DNA of 9,236 nucleotides, from assembly GCA_002254335.1 (NCBI GenBank), contig NIVA01000212.1, forward strand, positions 1 to 9,236, given 5' to 3'. Position 1 is the stretch's first letter; every line of letters begins with the position of its first letter. A program made the translations under genes and the position numbers. The notes under the pieces are model-generated. The model did not search any database and was not told where the DNA came from. It worked only from the letters and a program-made list of their open reading frames with translations. This stretch comes from Bacteroidetes bacterium 4572_114. Lineage in GTDB: Bacteria > Bacteroidota > Bacteroidia > Bacteroidales > 4484-276. Below are positions 1 to 5,090 of this stretch, piece after piece.

Positions 1-97
1 CTTTTTTCATTGATTGATCGGCCTTTTACAAGGCTACAAATTTTTGATAACCAGATTCGCTCTTGATATGTTTGGTAACTTGTTTTTATCACTACAT

Positions 98-140
98 TTT
101 GTCCGTATAATCAGCCAATTTGGGATAGTATGCGGACAAA
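98..140. repeat. Inverted repeat TTTGTCCG/CGGACAAA
   Basis: Perfect 8-bp arms TTTGTCCG (98-105) and CGGACAAA (133-140) are separated by 27 bp. The match extends imperfectly inward (TATAAT against the complement of ATAGTATG), and the centre holds a near-palindromic CCAATTTGG. It lies about 80 bp beyond the 3' end of the recombinase gene, in a stretch (1-220) where I see no credible gene. It could be a dimeric regulator site, an RNA hairpin in the leader of a leftward transcript, or an old mobile-element end. The function is not known. Confidence 0.5.
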
Positions 141-211
141 TGGTTTGTTTATTTTTGTTTCTTGTTGTTAGGTATTATCATTGTTTTACGTTGCTGTTTT
201 CATTCAATTTG

Positions 212-219
212 CAAAAGTA
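212..219 (-). promoter_or_regulatory. Possible -7 promoter element TACTTTTG, leftward
   Basis: The minus strand reads TACTTTTG, which fits the Bacteroidota -7 consensus TAnnTTTG. It lies directly after the recombinase stop codon and would drive transcription toward position 1 and out of the window, through the inverted repeat at 98-140. No clear -33 TTTG is seen at the usual 19-21 bp spacing, so this is a weak call. The minus-strand reading frames just downstream are very short, so any gene it serves lies outside the window. Confidence 0.35.
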
Positions 220-220
220 G

Positions 221-1600
221 CTAAATATTTATATCGTCCAGAAGGTTTCTCATTTTTTTTATGTTCTTCCTGCTTACATGGGTGTAAATTTCGGTAGTCT
301 TGCTGCTTGAATGTCCCAGGGCTTCTTGTATCAATCTAAGTTCTGTGCCCTTTTCCATGTGGTGTGTGGCAAAAGTGTGCCTGAGCATATGTGGGTAAAT
401 ATTTTGCTTCAACCCTGCTTTTTCGGCTGTGCGCTTCACAATTTTCTCGATGCTGGTTGCAGAATATTTTCCGCCTCTTTGCCCCTCTATCAAATAATCT
501 TTTGGCAGGAAACTTTTGTTATATTTTTTCAGGTCATCAAGTAATCGCCTTCCGGGGTTTAGAACCCTGTATTTGTCCCCTTTGCCTTTTACAAATATCA
601 GTTCCCGTTTAAAGTCCACGTCATTCACCTTCAGGTCGCATACTTCGGCCCTGCGTAATCCACATCCATATAGTAGTTTTAGGATGATCTGGTGTTTAAC
701 GTTGTTACATTGCCGGTACATGGCAATAAACTCCTCTTCGGAAATAACTTTCGGTAATGGCCTTTTCCATTTCGGCCTGGGAATATTTTCTGCATCAAGA
801 TCAACATGGTGAACGTTTCTGTAATAATATTTTATTGCCGATAATGCCTGGTTTTGTGCGGAAGGCCCGTAATTCCTTTCAACTATTTCATCGTGTAAAA
901 ACTTCATCACTAATTCGCCCGGCGTTGTTTTAATGTCGTTGTTTCGGTTGATGGTTAAAAACCAAACTACATACCAGGTATATTGCCTGATGGTATTTTG
1001 GCTTTTTTTTTCAATTTGCATGTGCCGCAAGAATTCTTTTTCGGGCTGTAGCGGATTAATTAATTTGGGCCTTTTGTTTGGTTTCCTTTCCCTTTCTTTC
1101 GTAGGGGCGAAACTAACCTTATAGGATGTTGCTTTTAGTATTTCGATGAGATGTGCCCGGTTATCACCTGTGTTAAGTGCCGACCACACTTTTGCGCCAG
1201 GATGCCACCATGCCCCCTCAAGTTTTTTAAAGTCATCCTTAAACCGGTAAGGCAGATGGATGTAAAATGTTTTTTGTTTTTCGTCACATTTCACATCAAG
1301 TATATTTTCTTCTTCACCTTTAATTGAACCGCCATCCCGGTAATCTTTTATTTCATCCACACCAGGGGTTTTGGGCACAATGTTAAATTCCAGTTTGCAG
1401 ATTCCTCCAATTGCATCCTTAATGATTTGTTGATACCCTTCTGTTTCAGAAATATACCAACACTTTTTGGTGGCACTCCAACGGGCACCGGGCATGGTTT
1501 TTACCAATTCAATTATCTTGAGGTCATATTTAAATATGAGGCCAACGCATTGCTGCTGCCGATGCTGAAAAGATTTTATTTTAACTGTTGTTAACGACAT
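221..1600 (-). CDS. Tyrosine recombinase/integrase with duplicated N-terminal module
   Basis: A 459-aa phage-integrase-type site-specific recombinase, which cuts and rejoins DNA through a phosphotyrosine intermediate. All catalytic residues are present with XerD-like spacing: Arg316 in GLR, Lys340 in GKGDKYR, His404 and Arg407 in HMLRH, His430 in LGHSS and the nucleophile Tyr439. A SAM-like core-binding domain occupies about residues 184-265. The first ~165 residues hold two copies of a module with pattern G-A-x-W-x4-K-x-W (38-48 and 129-139), somewhat like the HARP motif of fork-remodelling helicases; I recall the same pattern at the N-terminus of other Bacteroidota integrases. The ATG at 1600 follows a short AT-rich leader and a TACGTTTG element. 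The gene stands alone, with no excisionase or phage genes beside it. The target site is unknown; repeats just upstream (from 1639) are candidates. It looks intact. Confidence 0.93.
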   Translation of the reverse strand: MSLTTVKIKSFQHRQQQCVGLIFKYDLKIIELVKTMPGARWSATKKCWYISETEGYQQIIKDAIGGICKLEFNIVPKTPGVDEIKDYRDGGSIKGEEENILDVKCDEKQKTFYIHLPYRFKDDFKKLEGAWWHPGAKVWSALNTGDNRAHLIEILKATSYKVSFAPTKERERKPNKRPKLINPLQPEKEFLRHMQIEKKSQNTIRQYTWYVVWFLTINRNNDIKTTPGELVMKFLHDEIVERNYGPSAQNQALSAIKYYYRNVHHVDLDAENIPRPKWKRPLPKVISEEEFIAMYRQCNNVKHQIILKLLYGCGLRRAEVCDLKVNDVDFKRELIFVKGKGDKYRVLNPGRRLLDDLKKYNKSFLPKDYLIEGQRGGKYSATSIEKIVKRTAEKAGLKQNIYPHMLRHTFATHHMEKGTELRLIQEALGHSSSKTTEIYTHVSRKNIKKMRNLLDDINI

Positions 1601-1620
1601 GTTGAATTTAATCTCCGGGG

Positions 1621-1628
1621 CAAACGTA
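1621..1628 (-). promoter_or_regulatory. Probable -7 promoter element of the recombinase gene
   Basis: The minus strand reads TACGTTTG, matching TAnnTTTG, 20 bp upstream of the recombinase ATG. Transcription would start around 1612-1616 and leave a very short leader. No convincing -33 TTTG is found. The element sits 10 bp from the GGTACTACTACT repeat at 1639, so rearrangement at that repeat could change expression of the recombinase. Confidence 0.42.
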
Positions 1629-1638
1629 TGAAACTATA

Positions 1639-1887
1639 GGTACTACTACTGATTTAGTGGAATCCCGAAACTTCGGGACTTCAATGCTTTAATGCTTCAA
1701 TGCAAAAATGTAAATAATATCCTAAATGAAAAATAAAATAATATTTCACATAAGCTATTTAATATCATAAACTTAACCATTGAGGAATATTTTAGTCCCG
1801 TATGTACGGGATCGCATTTCATCATTATTAACGAACTTACTAACAGAATAGCCGTATCATTGTTTACCACTAAAATGGTAGTAGAAC
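1639..1887. mobile_element. MITE-like block with imperfect inverted ends
   Basis: The left end begins GGTACTACTACT (1639) and continues through GATTTAGTGG. The right end, read on the minus strand from 1887, is GGTTCTACTACC followed by ATTTTAGTGG. The two ~24-bp ends agree at about 19 positions. Just inside each end is a hairpin: TCCCGAA/TTCGGGA at 1663-1678 and TCCCGTA/TACGGGA at 1796-1811. No protein is encoded; the one minus-strand open frame (1697-1894) has no recognisable feature. A further copy of the end sequence lies at 3260-3283. The block fills most of the 411-bp gap between the recombinase and the acyl-CoA dehydrogenase. I infer a non-autonomous element or recombinase target pair; no target-site duplication was identified. 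Confidence 0.45.
1680..1703. repeat. Tandem 8-bp repeat, three units
   Basis: Three adjacent 8-mers, TTCAATGC, TTTAATGC and TTCAATGC, follow the hairpin at 1663-1678 without a gap. Short tandem repeats of this type are common in Bacteroidota intergenic regions and often vary in copy number between strains. Confidence 0.7.
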
Positions 1888-1905
1888 CATTCAAATAAAA
1901 ACCAA

Positions 1906-1923
1906 TCCCGAAAGCTTTCTGGA
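1906..1923 (-). terminator. Possible terminator of the acyl-CoA dehydrogenase gene
   Basis: The minus strand reads TCCAGAAAGCTTTCGGGA, an 18-nt palindrome with one mismatched pair and an AGCT tip, followed within 4 nt by TTTTTATTT. This is a hairpin plus T-tract about 90 nt beyond the acyl-CoA dehydrogenase stop codon. The stem is short and not very GC-rich. The same TCCCGAAA...GGA pattern also appears in the repeat hairpins nearby, so it may be a repeat rather than a dedicated terminator. Confidence 0.4.
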
Positions 1924-2011
1924 CAAAATATCAATAACCAAAAATGAACATAAACTCATAGCAATTACATATTTTATTGATATACTGTTATCTGAATTGC
2001 AAGTTTGAATT

Positions 2012-3151
2012 TTACTCTCTAAGTATGCTCCTCGATATAACAATTTTTTGCACTTCGCTGGTGCCTTCGTAAATTTGGGTGAGCTTGGCTTCGCGCATCA
2101 GGCGTTCCACGTGGTACTCTTTCACATAGCCGTAACCGCCATGTATTTGCACGGCTTCGGTGGTAACTTCCATTGCAATGTCGGCGGCATATTGTTTGGC
2201 CATGGCACTGGCCAGTCCGTACGGTTTGTCGTTGTCTTTTAGCCAGGCAGCTTTAAGGCAGAGGTTGCGGGCGTTTTCAATTTTCACATACATATCGGCC
2301 AGCTTAAAGGCAATCGACTGGTGATCGCAAAGCAATTTCCCAAAAGCCTTCCGCTCTTTTGAATATTGAAGTGCGCGTTCGTAAGCCCCCACGGCAATCC
2401 CAAGTGCCTGCGAGGCAATCCCTATACGTCCGCCCTCAAGGGTTTTCATGGCAAATTTAAACCCAAAGCCATCTTCGCCAATGCGGTTTTCTTTTGGCAC
2501 TTTCACATCTGTAAACATCACCGAATGGGTGTCTGAGCTGCGCATGCCCATTTTATCTTCGTGTGGCCCAAGCGAAATGCCGGGGGTATCTTTGTCAACA
2601 ATCAGCACGTTAATGCCATGGTGTTTTTTTTCGGGATGGGTCTGTACCGCTACCAGATATACCGAACCACTATTGGCACTGGTTATCCAGTTTTTGGTGC
2701 CGTTCACCAGGTAGTGGTCGCCTTTGTCTTCGCCAGTGGTACGCTGGTGCGTGGCATCGGAACCTGCCTCTGGCTCCGATAGCAGGAACGCCCCGATCTT
2801 TTCACCTGAAGCCAGGGGCGGCAGATACTTTTGTTTTTGCTCTTCTGAGCCATATTTCCCAATGCCATAACAGACCAGTGAATTATTTACCGACATAATA
2901 ACAGAGACCGACGCATCGACCCTGGAGATTTCTTCCATGGCAAGTACGTAAGAAACGGTGTCCATCCCGCCGCCCCCGTACTCGGGATCGACCATCATCC
3001 CCATAAACCCAAGCTCGCTAAGTTCCTTAACGTGCCCTGTTGGGTATTCTGCCTTTGCATCCCTTTCGATAACATCGGCTTCCAGTTTTTTCGAAAAATC
3101 ACGCGCTGCCTGGCGGATCATCAATTGCTCTTCGGTAAATTCAAAATTCAT
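2012..3151 (-). CDS. Acyl-CoA dehydrogenase, short-chain type
   Basis: A 379-aa FAD flavoprotein that forms a trans-2,3 double bond in acyl-CoA and passes electrons to electron-transfer flavoprotein; cytoplasmic, fatty-acid or branched-chain amino-acid catabolism. Domains in order: N-terminal helical (about 5-115), middle beta domain with signature FLLSEPEAGSDA (122-133) and WITSANSG (155-162), and C-terminal helical with the second signature around IHGGYGY (Gln335 to Glu354). Glu362 in IYEGTSE is the expected catalytic base. Length and motif spacing fit butyryl-CoA (short-chain) dehydrogenases, but the substrate cannot be fixed from sequence. I chose the ATG at 3151 because MNFEFTEEQ is the usual family start; an in-frame ATG at 3196 would add 15 residues unlike the family. 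The leader is A-rich without a Shine-Dalgarno. No etfAB, thiolase or hydratase gene is adjacent, so it appears to be a single-gene unit. Confidence 0.95.
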   Translation of the reverse strand: MNFEFTEEQLMIRQAARDFSKKLEADVIERDAKAEYPTGHVKELSELGFMGMMVDPEYGGGGMDTVSYVLAMEEISRVDASVSVIMSVNNSLVCYGIGKYGSEEQKQKYLPPLASGEKIGAFLLSEPEAGSDATHQRTTGEDKGDHYLVNGTKNWITSANSGSVYLVAVQTHPEKKHHGINVLIVDKDTPGISLGPHEDKMGMRSSDTHSVMFTDVKVPKENRIGEDGFGFKFAMKTLEGGRIGIASQALGIAVGAYERALQYSKERKAFGKLLCDHQSIAFKLADMYVKIENARNLCLKAAWLKDNDKPYGLASAMAKQYAADIAMEVTTEAVQIHGGYGYVKEYHVERLMREAKLTQIYEGTSEVQKIVISRSILRE

Positions 3152-3259
3152 TTTGCTTAATTTTATTTTGTGAAACATTTTTCCGGAAATCCCCAACCAA
3201 TCAAATGGCCATCAAAAAACGATGAAATGAGGACGTGCACAAATTTATTTAAATCTTTT

Positions 3260-3283
3260 GGTACTACTACTAATTTAATGGAA
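3260..3283 (+). repeat. Third copy of the GGTACTACTACT end repeat
   Basis: This 24-bp stretch matches 1639-1662 at 22 positions; both differences are G to A. It is in the same orientation as the 1639 copy and opposite to the copy ending at 1887. It marks the left border of the foreign-looking block inside the two-TM gene. The acyl-CoA dehydrogenase gene is thus enclosed between the copies at 1887 (inverted) and 3260. Confidence 0.7.
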
Positions 3284-3330
3284 AACATTAACAAATATAT
3301 ACTAATTGTCGATAAGGGTTTGATGTCCGG

Positions 3331-3395
3331 TGACTGAAAGGAGTCCGTATGGATGACCGATGTTGCTGCGTCGTTAAACAATAGCATTTCAGTCA
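3331..3395. repeat. Long-spaced inverted repeat in the inserted block
   Basis: Arms TGACTGAAA (3331-3339) and TTTCAGTCA (3387-3395) are perfect complements separated by 47 bp. They lie inside the block 3260-3437 that breaks the two-TM gene. Such arms could form a cruciform or an RNA stem with a large head. I see no gene in the interior and do not recognise the element. Confidence 0.55.
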
Positions 3396-3409
3396 TTTGC
3401 ATACCTGGC

Positions 3410-3437
3410 ATCCGACACCCGACACCCGACACCCGAC
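3410..3437. repeat. Tandem 7-bp repeat ACCCGAC
   Basis: Three perfect copies of ACCCGAC (3417-3437) follow one imperfect copy ATCCGAC (3410-3416). The array coincides with the point where the two-TM protein stops resembling its family (residue 134, codon at 3439-3441), so it marks the right edge of the inserted or substituted segment. On the coding (minus) strand it reads GTCGGGT repeated. Confidence 0.8.
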
Positions 3438-3878
3438 AGCCCATGTTCCCCGAAATGTTCAAAGCCTTCCCGCTACGTCCGATCCTAAAACCCCATCCAC
3501 CATATTCGGCAATTGGTTTATATTTTCTTACGTGCGCATCTTTTACTTCGCCCCACTTAATCCATCTATCCTTCTGGTGAATGGGCGCAAAGCGATAGTA
3601 TATCCCGTTTTTGTCGATGCGCGTATGCAAGGTAAGGCCGAAAAAAAATACAATCAACAGGACCGGCACCAGCAAAGTGAGCAGCACAACCCAGTCGGGG
3701 GCGGGGCTGTTGCCAAATGGCCTGCCAAGTATAATTTGCTGGATAACCCCCCACAGGGTAATTGCAAGTGGGATTGTAACAATAACGATAATCCATTTCT
3801 GGTTAAACTTCTGGGCTTCTTTAAAAAGTATTTTCGACATTTCTGTTATAAATTTTCTTCAAATATTGGATAAGAGGT

Positions 3879-3912
3879 CAAAAATAGAAAATTTTCCCGA
3901 ACCGGAACAAAA
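3879..3912 (-). promoter_or_regulatory. Promoter of the two-TM protein gene
   Basis: The minus strand has TTTTG (3912-3908), a 21-bp spacer and TATTTTTG (3886-3879). This is a good match to the Bacteroidota sigma-ABfr promoter (TTTG at -33, TAnnTTTG at -7). It predicts a leader of about 30 nt before the ATG at 3840. This is one of the best promoter matches in the window and suggests the disrupted gene is still transcribed. Confidence 0.55.
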
Positions 3913-3974
3913 CACGTGCGGGATAAAATTAATAGGCCGGCATTTTTTATTTCTTTTTAATCCCCTTCAACGAG

Positions 3975-4319
3975 TCCGGTCTAAAAAGCTGTCAGACAGT
4001 TATCTTCCATCCTGAACACAGGAACTAAAGTATTATATGCCTATCTTTTAATCTAAACTGTCTGACAGCTAATCACCCAGTATTATATGCCTATCTTTTA
4101 ATCTAAACTGTCTGACAGCTAATCACCCAAATATTTGCCTTTTAATCCGGTCTAAAAAGCTGTCAGACAGTTATCTTCCATCCTGAACACAGGAACTAAA
4201 GTATTATATGCCTATCTTTTAATCTAAACTGTCTGACAGCTAATCACCCCTAAAGTATTATATGCCTATCTTTTAATCTAAACTGTCTGACAGCTAATCA
4301 CCCAAATATTTGCCTTTTA
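3975..4319. repeat. Nested array of six CTGTC-W-GACAG palindromes
   Basis: The array is two near-identical ~171-174-bp units (3975-4145 and 4146-4319). Each unit is built as A (50 bp), B (54 bp), B again (50 or 54 bp) and a 16-bp tail AAATATTTGCCTTTTA. A copies are at 3975-4024 and 4146-4195; B copies at 4025-4078, 4079-4128, 4196-4249 and 4250-4303. A carries AGCTGTCAGACAGTT and B carries its exact reverse complement AACTGTCTGACAGCT, so palindromes lie at 3989, 4058, 4108, 4160, 4229 and 4283 in orientation -,+,+,-,+,+. A also has a small TCCTG/CAGGA hairpin. Copies are almost identical, so duplication was recent. It is not CRISPR, because the intervals are not unique spacers. The architecture resembles REP/BIME mosaics. 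No gene lies in 3841-4417. Confidence 0.9.
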
Positions 4320-4371
4320 GGCTAAACCCTTCAATTAATTTAACTTCAAACTTCTAGCATCCCGAAACCTG

Positions 4372-4397
4372 CCTGCCAGCCGAAGCGAAGCGAAGGA
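4372..4397. repeat. CTGCCTGCC/GCGAAGCG intergenic repeat
   Basis: CTGCCTGCCAGCC followed by GAAGCGAAGCGAAGG lies just ahead of the metallophosphoesterase remnant. A related motif, CCGCCTGCC followed by AAAGCGAAGCGG, occurs at 7537-7557. Such sequences are dispersed in many Bacteroidota genomes; no function is shown here. Confidence 0.45.
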
Positions 4398-4417
4398 GGG
4401 GAACCTGAAACTCATCA

Positions 4418-4700
4418 ATGAAAATAATAATCATAATTTCAATCTTTTTTGTGATATTCGGTTTTGCCGGGTATTATGTTTATGTCAGGGCCATGCAAGC
4501 CTTTTCGGGGATATTTTCAAACACTATCCCTGTGTTGATAATCTATATATTTTTGGCTATATCAATGCCCGGTCGCCCAGGGCTATTTAAAAAAGAAGGA
4601 TACCCATTTTTATATCTCATCAGGCTTCGGAACAGCAGTTGTGCCAATTAAAGTTGGGAATTTTGCGGAGGTGGTTAATATTAAAATTGTAAATAACTAA
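4418..4700 (+). pseudogene. Metallophosphoesterase remnant: both ends kept, middle lost
   Basis: The 5' part (4418 to about 4565) encodes an N-terminal membrane anchor: MKIIIIISIFFVIFGFAGYY, then YVRAMQAF and a second hydrophobic stretch IPVLIIYIFLAIS. This layout is typical of membrane-anchored metallophosphoesterases of Bacteroidota. From about 4581 a different frame encodes GYLKKKDTHFYISSGFGT, then PIKVGN and AEVVNIKI, ending at TAA 4698-4700. That matches the family C-terminus, where Y-[IV]-S-x-G-x-G-T and a PEI-like motif follow the metal-binding core. The two halves are in different frames and the joint lies near 4565-4580. About 900 bp carrying all metal ligands (DxH, GDxxD, GNHE, GHxH) must be missing, so no active enzyme can be made. 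The stop codon overlaps that of the convergent toxin remnant. The assignment rests on motif memory. Confidence 0.6.
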
Positions 4701-4802
4701 AATAAATCTGAGTGCGTACCCGTCCTGATAAATGTTACCACTTTGTCGGAATAGTTAGTTTCCTAAATTAAAAGCACCAGCATAATCCGGTATATATTTC
4801 AT
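4697..4802 (-). pseudogene. YafQ-type toxin remnant: both ends kept, middle lost
   Basis: YafQ toxins (RelE fold) are ribosome-dependent mRNA endonucleases. The ATG at 4802 overlaps the antitoxin stop codon (ATGA), a usual toxin-antitoxin arrangement. It reads MKYIPDYAGAF before a stop at 4757-4755; the E. coli YafQ N-terminus has a similar EYSGQY segment. In another frame, 4699-4756 encode SDKVVTFIRTGTHSDLF and TAG (4699-4697). This is the YafQ C-terminus; E. coli YafQ ends in ERTGTHAALFG, and the His of that motif is catalytic. The whole locus spans 106 nt against roughly 280 for an intact gene, so about 170 nt are missing, including the central His/Asp catalytic segment, and the frame is shifted. 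The product must be inactive. This explains why the antitoxin looks like an orphan. Confidence 0.65.
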
Positions 4803-5014
4803 CTGTTCAGTTGCATAAAAAGATCCTCGGTGTCCTTTGCCCTGAATACATTTCCAATTTCCGCATCTTTTATTGCTTCAAGAGTTTCCCGATTAGGGTT
4901 TTTTGCAGGATCAACTTCAATGTTTTTTTCACTTTTTGCCATCTCTTTAATTAATCCGAGCAAGTGTTTTGTTTTGTTGGTGCTATTGTTTATTATAATT
5001 GTATGTGTAGCCAT
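4799..5014 (-). CDS. Antitoxin of a decayed YafQ/RelE-type toxin-antitoxin pair
   Basis: A 71-aa protein with a short N-terminal strand (THTIIIN), a helix (TKHLLGLIKEMAKS) and a C-terminal tail with NRETLEAIKDAEIG and AKDTEDLFMQLNR. The N-terminal fold plus an ETLEAI-type toxin-binding tail is typical of RelB/DinJ-like small antitoxins of Bacteroidota. Such proteins neutralise the toxin and usually repress their own operon. The gene has its own TAATTTTG element upstream and ends in an ATGA overlap with the toxin remnant. The frame looks intact, so the antitoxin may have outlived its toxin, possibly protecting against related toxins. The family placement is by pattern and is less certain than the toxin-fragment match beside it. 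Confidence 0.75.
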   Translation of the reverse strand: MATHTIIINNSTNKTKHLLGLIKEMAKSEKNIEVDPAKNPNRETLEAIKDAEIGNVFRAKDTEDLFMQLNR

Positions 5015-5039
5015 AATTCCGGTTTTTTTTCATTCATAA

Positions 5040-5047
5040 CAAAATTA
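5040..5047 (-). promoter_or_regulatory. Possible -7 promoter element of the toxin-antitoxin locus
   Basis: The minus strand reads TAATTTTG, matching TAnnTTTG, 25 bp upstream of the antitoxin ATG and 44 bp beyond the response-regulator stop codon. The surroundings are strongly AT-rich and no clear -33 element is visible. It would allow the antitoxin to be expressed independently of the two-component operon upstream on the same strand. Confidence 0.35.
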
Positions 5048-5090
5048 GTAAAATTTCTGATGATTGATTTTTTATACTTAATTCTTTCAA

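Larger units (their letters stand above)
3163..3840 (-). pseudogene. Two-TM membrane protein gene disrupted in its 3' part
   Basis: The 225-codon frame is a mosaic. Residues 1-134 (3439-3840) look like a small Bacteroidota membrane protein of unknown function: cytoplasmic start MSKILFKEAQ, TM helices at about 17-38 and 50-70, then a soluble part with IDKNGIYYRF, VRKYKPIAEYGGWG and ALNISGN. In relatives as I remember them, SGN is followed by about 25 residues including a GKK-x-L-I-G-T-Q segment and an EL-rich tail. Here the frame instead enters the ACCCGAC tandem repeat at SGNMG and reads through repeat DNA to the stop at 3163. PKDLNKF, encoded just past the repeat copy at 3260, may be a remnant of the original tail. 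The gene overlaps nothing and stops 11 bp before the acyl-CoA dehydrogenase ATG. A product may be made, but its C-terminus is not native. The family assignment is from memory. Confidence 0.6.

Noticed and set aside
14..220. 68-codon plus-strand open frame
   Set aside because: It is hydrophobic through T-rich DNA composition, has no recognisable motif, and overlaps the inverted repeat and the leftward promoter motif.
1663..1678. TCCCGAA/TTCGGGA hairpin as a transcription terminator
   Set aside because: No T-tract follows on either strand, and it lies upstream of the recombinase start, so it is better read as part of the repeat element.
1697..1894. 65-codon minus-strand open frame in the MITE-like block
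   Set aside because: It runs through hairpins and a terminal repeat, with no protein-like features.
3152..3196. Upstream ATG (3196) for the acyl-CoA dehydrogenase
   Set aside because: The extra 15 residues (MGISGKMFHKIKLSK) are unlike the family; MNFEFTEEQ is the usual start, and the ATG at 3151 has an A-rich leader.
3240..3247. TAAATTTG on the minus strand as acyl-CoA dehydrogenase promoter
   Set aside because: It matches the -7 pattern, but there is no -33 element, the leader would be about 90 nt, and the site lies in AT-rich DNA where chance matches are likely.
3397..4015. Plus-strand open frames of 158 and 134 codons opposite the two-TM gene
   Set aside because: They are antisense shadows of the minus-strand gene, which has family-like membrane segments and a promoter; the plus-strand frames read through repeats.
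3975..4319. CRISPR-like array
   Set aside because: The intervals between palindromes are repeated, not unique spacers. Spacing is irregular (50-69 bp), orientation alternates, and no cas gene is present.
3975..4319. Integron attC cassette array served by the recombinase
   Set aside because: The repeats lack the GTTRRRY/RYYYAAC core pairs, no cassette genes lie between them, and they are more than 2 kb from the recombinase.
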